Positions 24,762 to 32,886 of a DNA stretch of 61,835 nt are shown piece by piece. Position numbers and translations under genes: made by a program. The first letter of the stretch is position 1. Each line of letters starts with the position of its first letter. The notes under the pieces are model-generated. The model made no database searches. It worked only from the letters and a program-made list of their open reading frames with translations, and was not told the origin of the DNA. Source of the DNA: Verrucomicrobia subdivision 3 bacterium UBA693 (GTDB taxonomy: Bacteria > Verrucomicrobiota > Verrucomicrobiia > Limisphaerales > UBA8199); the NCBI GenBank assembly GCA_002298785.1, contig DBMR01000072.1:1-61835 (forward strand), read 5' to 3'.

Positions 24762-27700
24762 ATGAACTTTCCCCAGACGCCTAAGTTTATAGCTCGGATC
24801 GGGATTCGGACGCGATTCCTGCGGTGCGATTGGGTTTTTCTGGCTGTGCTGAGCCTGGCTGCCGGCCTCCGAGCGCAAACCGGTACACCTGCTCCGACGT
24901 CGGAATTTATCAGCGATCAGCCGGAGCTAGTTCTGTCCAGCACTCAGAGTTGGGGCGAGCTGGGGTGGGACGTGGCGGCTCACGCCGGGGACAAGTCCGG
25001 TGAACCGCTCCGAATCGGTGATCGTGCTTATCGTAAGGGACTGGGGCACCATGCCAACGGCAGTATCACTATCTTGTTAGATGGCTTATTCAGCGAGTTT
25101 GACGCCGAAGTTGGTCTGCAACCTTGTGGTGCCGGCGGTTCGGTAATTTTTCGAGTGTTCGTGGACGGGGAACGGCGCTTTGAGAGCCCAGTGGTGCGCG
25201 CCGGGGATGCGCCAGTTCTGGTGCACGTGTTGGTACCAGGGGCGGCCGAACTGCGCCTGGAAGCAAGTGATGTCGGTGACGGTATCAGTTGCGATATGGC
25301 AAACTGGGTCAATGCGCGACTCACGCGCGCTGCGGCACGGGTGGCCCAAAGCGAGGCGCAGCGAGTGGATATCGGACGCTTCGGGCGGGTCGTGACGTGG
25401 GATCCAAATCGAAGCGACGGCGCGCGCGCGGATCGAATCCAGGAATTTCAAGCCGAGGATTTGTTTCTGGATCGGGAGCTGACACCGGAGGCGGGGATGC
25501 GGTATGCGGTTCCCATGGCCACCAACCAGCTTGCTTGCATCGGGATTCAGTGGCTGAACCGTCGCGCGTTGCGCGAAGTGCGAATGCCGTTTGCTAATCC
25601 CGCACAGATTCCATCCACCAACGCCGTGCGTGTGGAAGGCTGGATCGGAGAATCCGCGTGGCAGGGCGCATTCGAGCCGTTGCCGGGGACGCTCGAACGA
25701 TCCGGGGGCGAACTGATCTTTCGCGTTGCGGCTCGGGGTAACCAGGGTGGGCCGATTCTGACGCGCAAATTGCGCTGGGTGTTTCCGGCGACCAGCGGCA
25801 GCGCCGTCGTGCTGCGTCCCTTGGCCTATACGCGTTCAAACTGGGCGGTCACGAATCTCATCGTCCAGGCCTCGGGCCTGGACAAATCCGCTTCCGCCGA
25901 AGTCGAACTCGTTAATGGCGAAATCGTGGGCCCGCAATCCAGTGGGCCGCTGCGGTGGAAGCTGAATGCTCTCTTACGGATGCAGGTGCGTTACTCGCGG
26001 CGGTCCCCGCTCAAATCCGATCCGACCTTGATTCAATTTCGATTGCCGGGTGCTGCGTTCAGCGTGGCCGTGGAGGATGTATTGCGCGAAGGCTCGGTGT
26101 TTTTGCCCGATCAAGGGGTGTTGGTTACCACCGATCCTTCACCGGTGACCCTGGCCAAGGTAAAAAAACGGGTTGCGGCGTCCAAGACCATCCTCGAGCA
26201 AGTGCGTCGAATGCCTGATCAGACTTTTGCGCAAGCCATGATGCGGACGCATCATGCGGCGCAGAGTGAAGGGCCGGTGATGCTGTCGCTCGCTTGCGCC
26301 AACGAAAAGTTCGTCGTCGAGCGCGACGGACTCATTCATTTTCACACTGCGACCGTGACCAGCACGGATTGGTTTAAGGATTCCGGTGAAATGCAGCCGC
26401 AATTCGGTAACGGAAAATCGGAATTAGTGAATCGTCAGCTCGAAGGTGGCTGGTTGCCGGTGCCAGTAATGACTTTTCGGCAGGGCGGAGTGAAATACGC
26501 CGAGCGGGTTTTCGTGGCGCCATGCGACGAACCTGGACCGGATCCTGGCCGCCTCAACCGGCGATCAGTGGCCGTAGTTGAATTCACGCTGACCAACGAA
26601 CAGCCGTCTACGGCGCCGGCGCGGCTGGCCTTGCCATTTCTCACCAACAGCCGCGAGAATTTAGCGGCCAAGATCACGCCATGTCCGGCGGGGTGGCTGG
26701 TTGCCGGAAACAATGGAACAATCGCCCTGGTCAGGGGTGCATCGGACCCGGGGATGACGGCCGCTGTGGAGGGTGGAACGATCAGATTCACCGGCAGCCT
26801 GCCAGCCAATGGCGTGGCTCGGTTTGAGGTCTTGCTCCGCGCCAGCGATGTCGAGCTTTCAGGGCTGCCGCCCATTGCGAGTCTCCGAGCTGCGTTCAAT
26901 TTTTATTGGGAGGCCGTCATGGCGTCGGCCATGCAGGTGGAAACTCCTGACGCGCTGCTGAACAATATCATTCGCTCCTCGCAGGTGCGTTGCCTGATAG
27001 ACGCGCGCAACGAAGCAGACGGTCAGCGTGTAGCGGCCTGGATTGCGGCTATGAGCTACGGGCCGTTGGAGAGCGAGGCGCATTCTGTCATTCGCGGGAT
27101 GGCGTTTTTCGGCCACCGGGATTTTGCGCAACGCAGCCTGGACTACTTTATCCACCGCTACAACACGAACGGGTTTCTCACGACCGGCTATACGACCTTT
27201 GGGACTGCCTGGCATCTCTGGACCGTAGGCGAGCAGTTCCAGCTATATGACGACCAGGCCTGGCTGCGCGCCGCCGCCCCTGACTTGGGGCGAGTCGGGG
27301 AATGGATTGTGCGGCAGACGGTCAAAACGGCCCAACCGGCAGGCGCTGGTCGACCGGAATTCGGACTGATGCCCCCAGGTGTGATCGCGGACTGGAACGC
27401 ATTCGCGTATCATTTCGCCAACAACGCGTATTACTATGCCGCGCTGCACGAGTTGGGAGCCATGTTCAGCGAAATCCATGATCCTCGAAGCGCCAGCTTC
27501 GCGATCCAAGCGAGCCGCTTGCGTGATAACACGCTGCGCGCTTATCGCTGGACGCAAGCGCGTTCTCCCGTAGTGGCCTTGCGCAATGGTGCCTGGACTC
27601 CGCATTACCCCTCGCAGGTGTACAGCCCGGGGCCCTTGGGCGAGTTCTTCCCCGGACAGGACGCCGGGCGAAGCTGGTGTTACGACGTCGAGATCGGCGC

Positions 27701-28403
27701 TCATCAGTTGGTGCCCACCGGCGTGATGGACGCGAGCAGTCGTGAGGTGGAGCGGATGCTGGAGCACATGGAAGATGTCCAGTTCCTTGCTGATGGCTGG
27801 TTCGATTACCCGGCGGTGACCAATCAAACGGATTGGTTTAACTTCGGAGGCTTTTCAAAAGTGCAGCCCTATTACACGCGTAATGCCGAAATCTACGCGC
27901 TGCGCGATGAAGTTAAGCCCTTCCTGCGCTCGTATTTCAACGCCCTCGCCGCGATGCTCAATCCCGAGGTGCTCACCCTCTGGGAACATTTCCACCACAG
28001 CGGCGCCTGGGACAAAACCCACGAGACGGGCTATTTCCTGCATCAAACCCGGCAAATGCTGGTCAAGGAGCGCGAGCAGGAACTTTGGCTCGCCCCGCTC
28101 ATCACTGGCGATTGGCTCGCGGATGGCAAAAGCGTTGCGGTAAGGAATGCCCCGACGCGATTTGGCCCGGTCAGCTATCGTCTTGCCTCCCAGGTTCGTG
28201 AGGGTGTGATTGAAGCTCGCATTGACCCACCGACGCGCTCCGCGCCGAAGGCGCTGGTTCTCCGGATTCGCCACCCGGATGGTAAGAAGATTCGCGGTGT
28301 GACGGTGAACGGCAAGTCGCATCGCGATTTCGATTCAGCACGATCAACCATTCGCCTCTTTCCCACCGTGGGCTCACCCATCACCGTGAGAGCGCGTTTC
28401 TAA
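24762..28403 (+). CDS. Large exported glycosidase-like protein with an N-terminal NPCBM domain
   Basis: The 1213-residue protein has a signal peptide (cleavage near LRAQT) and then a domain resembling NPCBM/NEW2 carbohydrate-binding modules (WGELGWDV ... GLGHHANGSITILLDG ... FDAEVGLQPCG). Central beta-rich regions follow. The last 400 residues look like an (alpha/alpha)6 barrel: ARNEADGQRVAAWIAAMSYG, TTFGTAWHLWTVGEQFQLYDD and DWNAFAYHFANNAYYYAAL are motifs of glucoamylase-like and GH127-like folds. Catalytic residues cannot be named with confidence. It is followed after four bases by the esterase/GH99-like gene, so both act on the same substrate, probably a branched glycan. Confidence 0.7.
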   Translation: MNFPQTPKFIARIGIRTRFLRCDWVFLAVLSLAAGLRAQTGTPAPTSEFISDQPELVLSSTQSWGELGWDVAAHAGDKSGEPLRIGDRAYRKGLGHHANGSITILLDGLFSEFDAEVGLQPCGAGGSVIFRVFVDGERRFESPVVRAGDAPVLVHVLVPGAAELRLEASDVGDGISCDMANWVNARLTRAAARVAQSEAQRVDIGRFGRVVTWDPNRSDGARADRIQEFQAEDLFLDRELTPEAGMRYAVPMATNQLACIGIQWLNRRALREVRMPFANPAQIPSTNAVRVEGWIGESAWQGAFEPLPGTLERSGGELIFRVAARGNQGGPILTRKLRWVFPATSGSAVVLRPLAYTRSNWAVTNLIVQASGLDKSASAEVELVNGEIVGPQSSGPLRWKLNALLRMQVRYSRRSPLKSDPTLIQFRLPGAAFSVAVEDVLREGSVFLPDQGVLVTTDPSPVTLAKVKKRVAASKTILEQVRRMPDQTFAQAMMRTHHAAQSEGPVMLSLACANEKFVVERDGLIHFHTATVTSTDWFKDSGEMQPQFGNGKSELVNRQLEGGWLPVPVMTFRQGGVKYAERVFVAPCDEPGPDPGRLNRRSVAVVEFTLTNEQPSTAPARLALPFLTNSRENLAAKITPCPAGWLVAGNNGTIALVRGASDPGMTAAVEGGTIRFTGSLPANGVARFEVLLRASDVELSGLPPIASLRAAFNFYWEAVMASAMQVETPDALLNNIIRSSQVRCLIDARNEADGQRVAAWIAAMSYGPLESEAHSVIRGMAFFGHRDFAQRSLDYFIHRYNTNGFLTTGYTTFGTAWHLWTVGEQFQLYDDQAWLRAAAPDLGRVGEWIVRQTVKTAQPAGAGRPEFGLMPPGVIADWNAFAYHFANNAYYYAALHELGAMFSEIHDPRSASFAIQASRLRDNTLRAYRWTQARSPVVALRNGAWTPHYPSQVYSPGPLGEFFPGQDAGRSWCYDVEIGAHQLVPTGVMDASSREVERMLEHMEDVQFLADGWFDYPAVTNQTDWFNFGGFSKVQPYYTRNAEIYALRDEVKPFLRSYFNALAAMLNPEVLTLWEHFHHSGAWDKTHETGYFLHQTRQMLVKEREQELWLAPLITGDWLADGKSVAVRNAPTRFGPVSYRLASQVREGVIEARIDPPTRSAPKALVLRIRHPDGKKIRGVTVNGKSHRDFDSARSTIRLFPTVGSPITVRARF

Positions 28404-28407
28404 ATTC

Positions 28408-31400
28408 ATGAGACAATTCTTGGGAGTGCTGATCCTGTTTTTTGGCCTGGGCGCAGGCCAGGGCGGGACCGACAGCACTCAAATTTCTGACGTCGCCTTC
28501 ACCGCGTTCGTCGATGGGACCGAGCAGCGATATGTGCTGATGTTGCCCGCCGATTTTCGCGCCGAACAACCGCATGATGTGCTCATCGCGCTGCACGGCC
28601 ACGGATCGGACCGCTGGCAATTTATTCGGGAGTCGCGGGATGAGTGTCGCGCCGCGCGCGACGTGGCCGCCGAGTGCCGGATGATCTTCGTATCGCCGGA
28701 TTATCGTGCGCCAACCTCCTGGATGGGGCCAAAGGCGGAAGCCGATCTGGTTCAAATCATCGGGGATTTGAAGCAGCGCTTTCATGTGGGGCGCGTCTTT
28801 ATCAGTGGCGGATCGATGGGTGGAACCGCAAGTTTGACCTTCGGCGTGTTACATCCCGAATTGGCGGATGGCATCGTCTCGCTGAATGGCACTGCGGACC
28901 TGGTTCAATTTGAAGGATTTGCGGAGGCGATTGCGGAGTCCTTTGGCGGCAGTAAGCTGACAAGGCCTGAAGAATACGGGAAGCGAAGCGCGGCATTCTG
29001 GCCGGAGCGATTCACGATGCCGCTGGGAATCACGGCAGGGGGCATGGACGACGTTGTTCCGCCCCAAAGCAGCGTAAAGCTGGCGAGCGAATTGAAGGAG
29101 CGGGGCCGCCCGGTTCTGTTGAGGTATCGTGAGGAAACGGGTCACCTGACCAGCTATGACGACGCCCGAGCAGTTCTCGAATTCGTGATTCAAGCCGCGG
29201 GAATTTCCACTAAGCAGGGGAAAACCGTGCCGAACCGTACACTGACCGAGTGGCGATTTGATCGGGAAGGCGATTTAAGAGGCTGGCAACCCAACCGCGA
29301 TCTCACAGAGGTAGCAGTCACCAACGGGGCGCTTCATTGTCGTGCAATCGGGGGTGATCCAATTCTTGAACTGCAGCCGCGGCTCAATATTCCGGTGTCC
29401 CCGTGGCAAATTGTCGAAATTCGACTCAAGGCGGATCGCGAGGGCACGGCTGAGTTGTTCTGGAGCGGAACGGACCAGGGGCGTTTTGGCGGGTTTTCGC
29501 AGGAAAAGACCACGCGCTTTCCTGTCAATGGTGACAATGCCTGGCATACATATCGACTACGCCCGTTTTGGCAGGCGGAAGGTTGGCTGATGCGGTTGCG
29601 GTTTGATGTTTACGATGCGGCGCGATTCGAACTCGGGGAATTGCGCGTGCTCGAGCCGCTGCTGCCGGTTGCCAGCACCAATGCCGATTTTGACTTCAAG
29701 ACCGGCGACTGTGACTGGCGCGGGGAAGACGGCGCAAAGGTCACTTGCCGGGACGGAATGTTGGTGATCGAGGCGACGCCATCGGCTGGTTTCGCCGCCG
29801 CTCCGCCGGTGGATATCGACACCCGTGAGAAGAACTGGGTGAGTGTGCGCATGGCCATCAACCGTGGCCGCCACGCCACATTGCTCTTCGGCACGAGCGC
29901 GAGCAGTGGGCTGCACCGTTTTTCGTTTCCGATCCGGGCTGACGGCCTGGAACACACCTGTAATCTTGATCTGCTTGGCTCGGCTCACTGGGGCGGTCGC
30001 GTGAATGCCCTCGCGCTGCGGCCGTCTGATGATCCGGCCGCGACTTGCCGTGTACGACGGTTGGCCGTTGCCACGGCGCCACAGGGCGAAGCGGAAATGG
30101 AGGTTGGCTCGTTGGCTCTAGAGGAGTTTCCGGCTCGCGCTGCGCGGCCGTTGACCGTCACTGCGGTCGTCGAGAATTGTGGCGGGGAATCGGTCTCCAA
30201 CATTAGCGGTGCGCTCCGTCTGCCCGAGGGCGTTCGAGTAATTAGCGAGCCGTCCGTGGTCATTTCGGTAATCAAGCCCGGTGAAACCATGAATTTGCGC
30301 TGGCGGGTACAGGCGGACCGGGCGGTTGAAGGCGATGCCACCGTAACGGTTGTCGCATCGAATGCGCACGCCGTAATCCGGAGTGCCCGACTGGGTTTCA
30401 CCTCCATCCCCACCGTGGCTCAGGGCGACTACGTGCCTGTGCCGCAGCCGGTGCGTGGACCATTCGAGGTTGGCGTCTATTATTTTCCAGGCTGGCAATC
30501 GGCAGGCCAATGGCAACCAATCCAGCGCTTTCCCGAGCGCCGTCCGGTACTGGGGTGGTATCGGGAAGGTGAGCCGGAAGTAGCGGATTGGCAGATCAAA
30601 TGGGCGGTGGAGCACGGCATAACCTTCTTCATATACGATTGGTATTGGTCGCAGGGCCAACGCCAGCTCGAACACGCGCTGCACGACGGCTACTTCAAGG
30701 CGCGGTACCGCGCGCTGTTGAAATTCTGCCTGCTCTGGGCCAACCACAACGCCCCTGGATCACACTCCTTTGACGACTGCCTGGCGGTGACTCGTTACTG
30801 GATTGCCAACTACTTCCACCGGCCCGAGCACCTGACTGTGGACGGTAAGCCTTTGATGGTCATCTTTGCTCCGCAACGGTTGAGTGAAGACCTGGGCCAA
30901 AACAAGGTGCGGGTGGCTCTGGATGCCATGCGGTCCGAGTGCGTCCGCGCCGGTTTGAAGGGTCTATACCTGGTGGCGTGCGTGGCGGATGCCGCCCAGG
31001 CACGCGCCGCGGCGGCGGAAGGATATGATGGTGTTACTGGCTATACTTGGCCGCACCTTGGCGTCCCGGCAGGAGAATTTCGCGCCCCTTACGCTTCGAT
31101 TCTCGAAGGCTACCGCCGAAACTGGCGGCACATTAGCGAGGCGGCGGGAATTCCGTTGCTGCCCCCGGTTTGCGGTGGCTGGGACAGCCGCCCGTGGCAC
31201 GGTGAGAATAACTACATCCGTTTTGAACGCACTCCGGCACTTTTCCGTCAGCACCTCACCGACGCGCGAGAACTGATCGAGACGCATGCCAGTGCCGGAA
31301 GCGTGCGCAACCTGTTGATCATCGAAGCCTGGAACGAATGGGGTGAAGGAGCCTACATCGAGCCGCAGCGCGAGTGGGGTTTTGGTTATCTCGACGCCAT

Positions 31401-31923
31401 TCGCGAAGCCTTAACCGGGGCACCAGGTCGGCACCTGGATATAGCGCCGATCGACATTGTTCGTGGCCCGTTTGACGTGGTCAGCACGGGTTCCAACCAG
31501 ACGAGTTGGGAGTTCCGGAGCGGCGACGAGGGTTGGCACGGTTTGATGAATGTCTCCACCCCGGTGATTACCAACGGTTGCTTAAGATTGCTCACCACCG
31601 CGCGGGACCCCGCGCTGGTGAGCCCGCCGCTCCAGGTTCGTGCCTCCGAATTCACCAGGCTGCGTTTTCGACTGCGCTTGACGGCAGGTGATGGCGGGGC
31701 ATCCACGGACCAGGGTCAGATTTATTGGAGCACCGAACAATTCCAGGAAAGCGCCGCGACCGGTGCATACTTCGAGGTGGTGGCTGACGGTCAGTGGCGC
31801 GAATATGAGGTTGCAGTTTCCCGAAATCCCCGGTGGCGCGGCCGGATTACCCGGTTGCGCCTCGATCCCTGCGAGCGGCCCGAAATGAAGGCAGAGCTGG
31901 AATGGCTCCACCTCGAACCCTGA
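28408..31923 (+). CDS. Exported fusion of an alpha/beta-hydrolase esterase, beta domains and a GH99-like (WbsX) barrel
   Basis: The 1171-residue protein starts with a signal peptide and an alpha/beta hydrolase: nucleophile Ser in GGSMGG (about 135), acid in GGMDDVVPP and His in TGHLTS, like PHB-depolymerase/feruloyl-esterase relatives. Two beta-sandwich segments and a CARDB/NEW3-like segment (about 550-650) follow. Then comes a WbsX-type GH99-like TIM barrel with VGVYYFPGW, FFIYDWYWSQGQRQLE and the signature IEAWNEWGEGAYIEP. GH99 relatives act on alpha-mannosides; WbsX proteins occur in polysaccharide loci. A C-terminal beta domain closes the protein. One polypeptide could therefore deacylate and cleave the same chain. 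Confidence 0.75.
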   Translation: MRQFLGVLILFFGLGAGQGGTDSTQISDVAFTAFVDGTEQRYVLMLPADFRAEQPHDVLIALHGHGSDRWQFIRESRDECRAARDVAAECRMIFVSPDYRAPTSWMGPKAEADLVQIIGDLKQRFHVGRVFISGGSMGGTASLTFGVLHPELADGIVSLNGTADLVQFEGFAEAIAESFGGSKLTRPEEYGKRSAAFWPERFTMPLGITAGGMDDVVPPQSSVKLASELKERGRPVLLRYREETGHLTSYDDARAVLEFVIQAAGISTKQGKTVPNRTLTEWRFDREGDLRGWQPNRDLTEVAVTNGALHCRAIGGDPILELQPRLNIPVSPWQIVEIRLKADREGTAELFWSGTDQGRFGGFSQEKTTRFPVNGDNAWHTYRLRPFWQAEGWLMRLRFDVYDAARFELGELRVLEPLLPVASTNADFDFKTGDCDWRGEDGAKVTCRDGMLVIEATPSAGFAAAPPVDIDTREKNWVSVRMAINRGRHATLLFGTSASSGLHRFSFPIRADGLEHTCNLDLLGSAHWGGRVNALALRPSDDPAATCRVRRLAVATAPQGEAEMEVGSLALEEFPARAARPLTVTAVVENCGGESVSNISGALRLPEGVRVISEPSVVISVIKPGETMNLRWRVQADRAVEGDATVTVVASNAHAVIRSARLGFTSIPTVAQGDYVPVPQPVRGPFEVGVYYFPGWQSAGQWQPIQRFPERRPVLGWYREGEPEVADWQIKWAVEHGITFFIYDWYWSQGQRQLEHALHDGYFKARYRALLKFCLLWANHNAPGSHSFDDCLAVTRYWIANYFHRPEHLTVDGKPLMVIFAPQRLSEDLGQNKVRVALDAMRSECVRAGLKGLYLVACVADAAQARAAAAEGYDGVTGYTWPHLGVPAGEFRAPYASILEGYRRNWRHISEAAGIPLLPPVCGGWDSRPWHGENNYIRFERTPALFRQHLTDARELIETHASAGSVRNLLIIEAWNEWGEGAYIEPQREWGFGYLDAIREALTGAPGRHLDIAPIDIVRGPFDVVSTGSNQTSWEFRSGDEGWHGLMNVSTPVITNGCLRLLTTARDPALVSPPLQVRASEFTRLRFRLRLTAGDGGASTDQGQIYWSTEQFQESAATGAYFEVVADGQWREYEVAVSRNPRWRGRITRLRLDPCERPEMKAELEWLHLEP

Positions 31924-32018
31924 TCGCGGGCCAGGGAATCCGCAATAAGCTCAAGGTTCAATCGGTGTTCCCCGGCCTCATGACTCCACGGGAACCGGCA
32001 GGGGAATAGCCGTGCCGG

Positions 32019-32597
32019 TCAGGGAGAACCGAACCTAAAATTGGTGGGCGCGGCCGGTCGCTCTGGCGAGAGGTAGAGTTCCCAGGCTTGGTTCAAATCA
32101 CCTGAATTCAGGGCCGCCAACGCGGTGTCTTTAAGGTGCTCCTTTTCAGCGGTCGGGTGCATAGCCGTCCAACGGCTCAGCAAATACTTGTAGTTAATGA
32201 TGGACGACTGGAGTTCAACCGCCATTACCCGGGCGGTTAGCGCGGGTTTGGCGCGCCAACTCTTAAGGAAGCCCGTTAGGACAGGGATGGGTAAGTCAAA
32301 AAGTTTGGCGAGTTCCTGCAATCGTTCGGTGGGCAGCGTGGCGGTGGGTGAAGTGCTCACCAGGTATTTCCCGGCGATCTGAACTTCACCCCCGTTCGTA
32401 GTAATAGTGGGTAGTGTACAATGGGTGGCGAAGACCCGGTAACTGGCCAGTTGCCGGCCACGACTTGTGCTGGATTCGACTTGATGGAGGGTCCCCTGCG
32501 ACCCTGCACCGGGTGCGGGTTGACTTTGCCCCGAAAGGCCGAGCAGCAGAATCCAGCCAAGTGCCAGCAGCCGCCGGGTTTCCTTTATGCCCTTCAT
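32019..32597 (-). CDS. Small exported protein of unknown function
   Basis: The 192-residue product has a signal peptide (LLALGWILLLGLSGQSQPAPG). The mature part is predicted to be helical in its second half, with a C-terminal stretch reminiscent of short helical repeats (EKEHLKDTALAALNSGDLNQAWELYLS). No family is recognised. It is convergent with the esterase fusion and divergent from the cytochrome unit. It could be a stand-alone envelope factor; nothing ties it to the neighbouring pathways except position. Confidence 0.55.
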   Translation of the reverse strand: MKGIKETRRLLALGWILLLGLSGQSQPAPGAGSQGTLHQVESSTSRGRQLASYRVFATHCTLPTITTNGGEVQIAGKYLVSTSPTATLPTERLQELAKLFDLPIPVLTGFLKSWRAKPALTARVMAVELQSSIINYKYLLSRWTAMHPTAEKEHLKDTALAALNSGDLNQAWELYLSPERPAAPTNFRFGSP

Positions 32598-32644
32598 GGG
32601 CTCATTCCTAATGAATCGCGATCAGAAAGCAAGAGAATTGGTGC

Positions 32645-32694
32645 CGGCAACCGAACTGACCGCTTAGCATGACCGGTCCAGGTGCCGGTTGCCG
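32645..32694. promoter_or_regulatory. 9-bp inverted repeat upstream of the cytochrome operon
   Basis: CGGCAACCG (32645-32653) is matched by its exact reverse complement CGGTTGCCG (32686-32694), arms 32 bases apart. It lies in the divergent region between the small exported protein and the multiheme cytochrome, upstream of AT-rich TATAAA-like stretches at 32708 and 32723. It could be an operator or a chance palindrome; the promoter itself is not clear. Confidence 0.3.
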
Positions 32695-32886
32695 CTGGCG
32701 CGTGATGTATAAAAGTAAAAATTATAAATGCAACAATTATTTCTACTGATTTTTGTGCTGGTATTCGGCCACATTTTCATCACGATAACCTTTATCTATG
32801 CGATGTGGCTGTTGTGGAACTGGAGGGGAACCTCGAATCCGACGAACCTCCACCTTTTCTACCGCCCAACTGAAGTGAGTTCTGTT

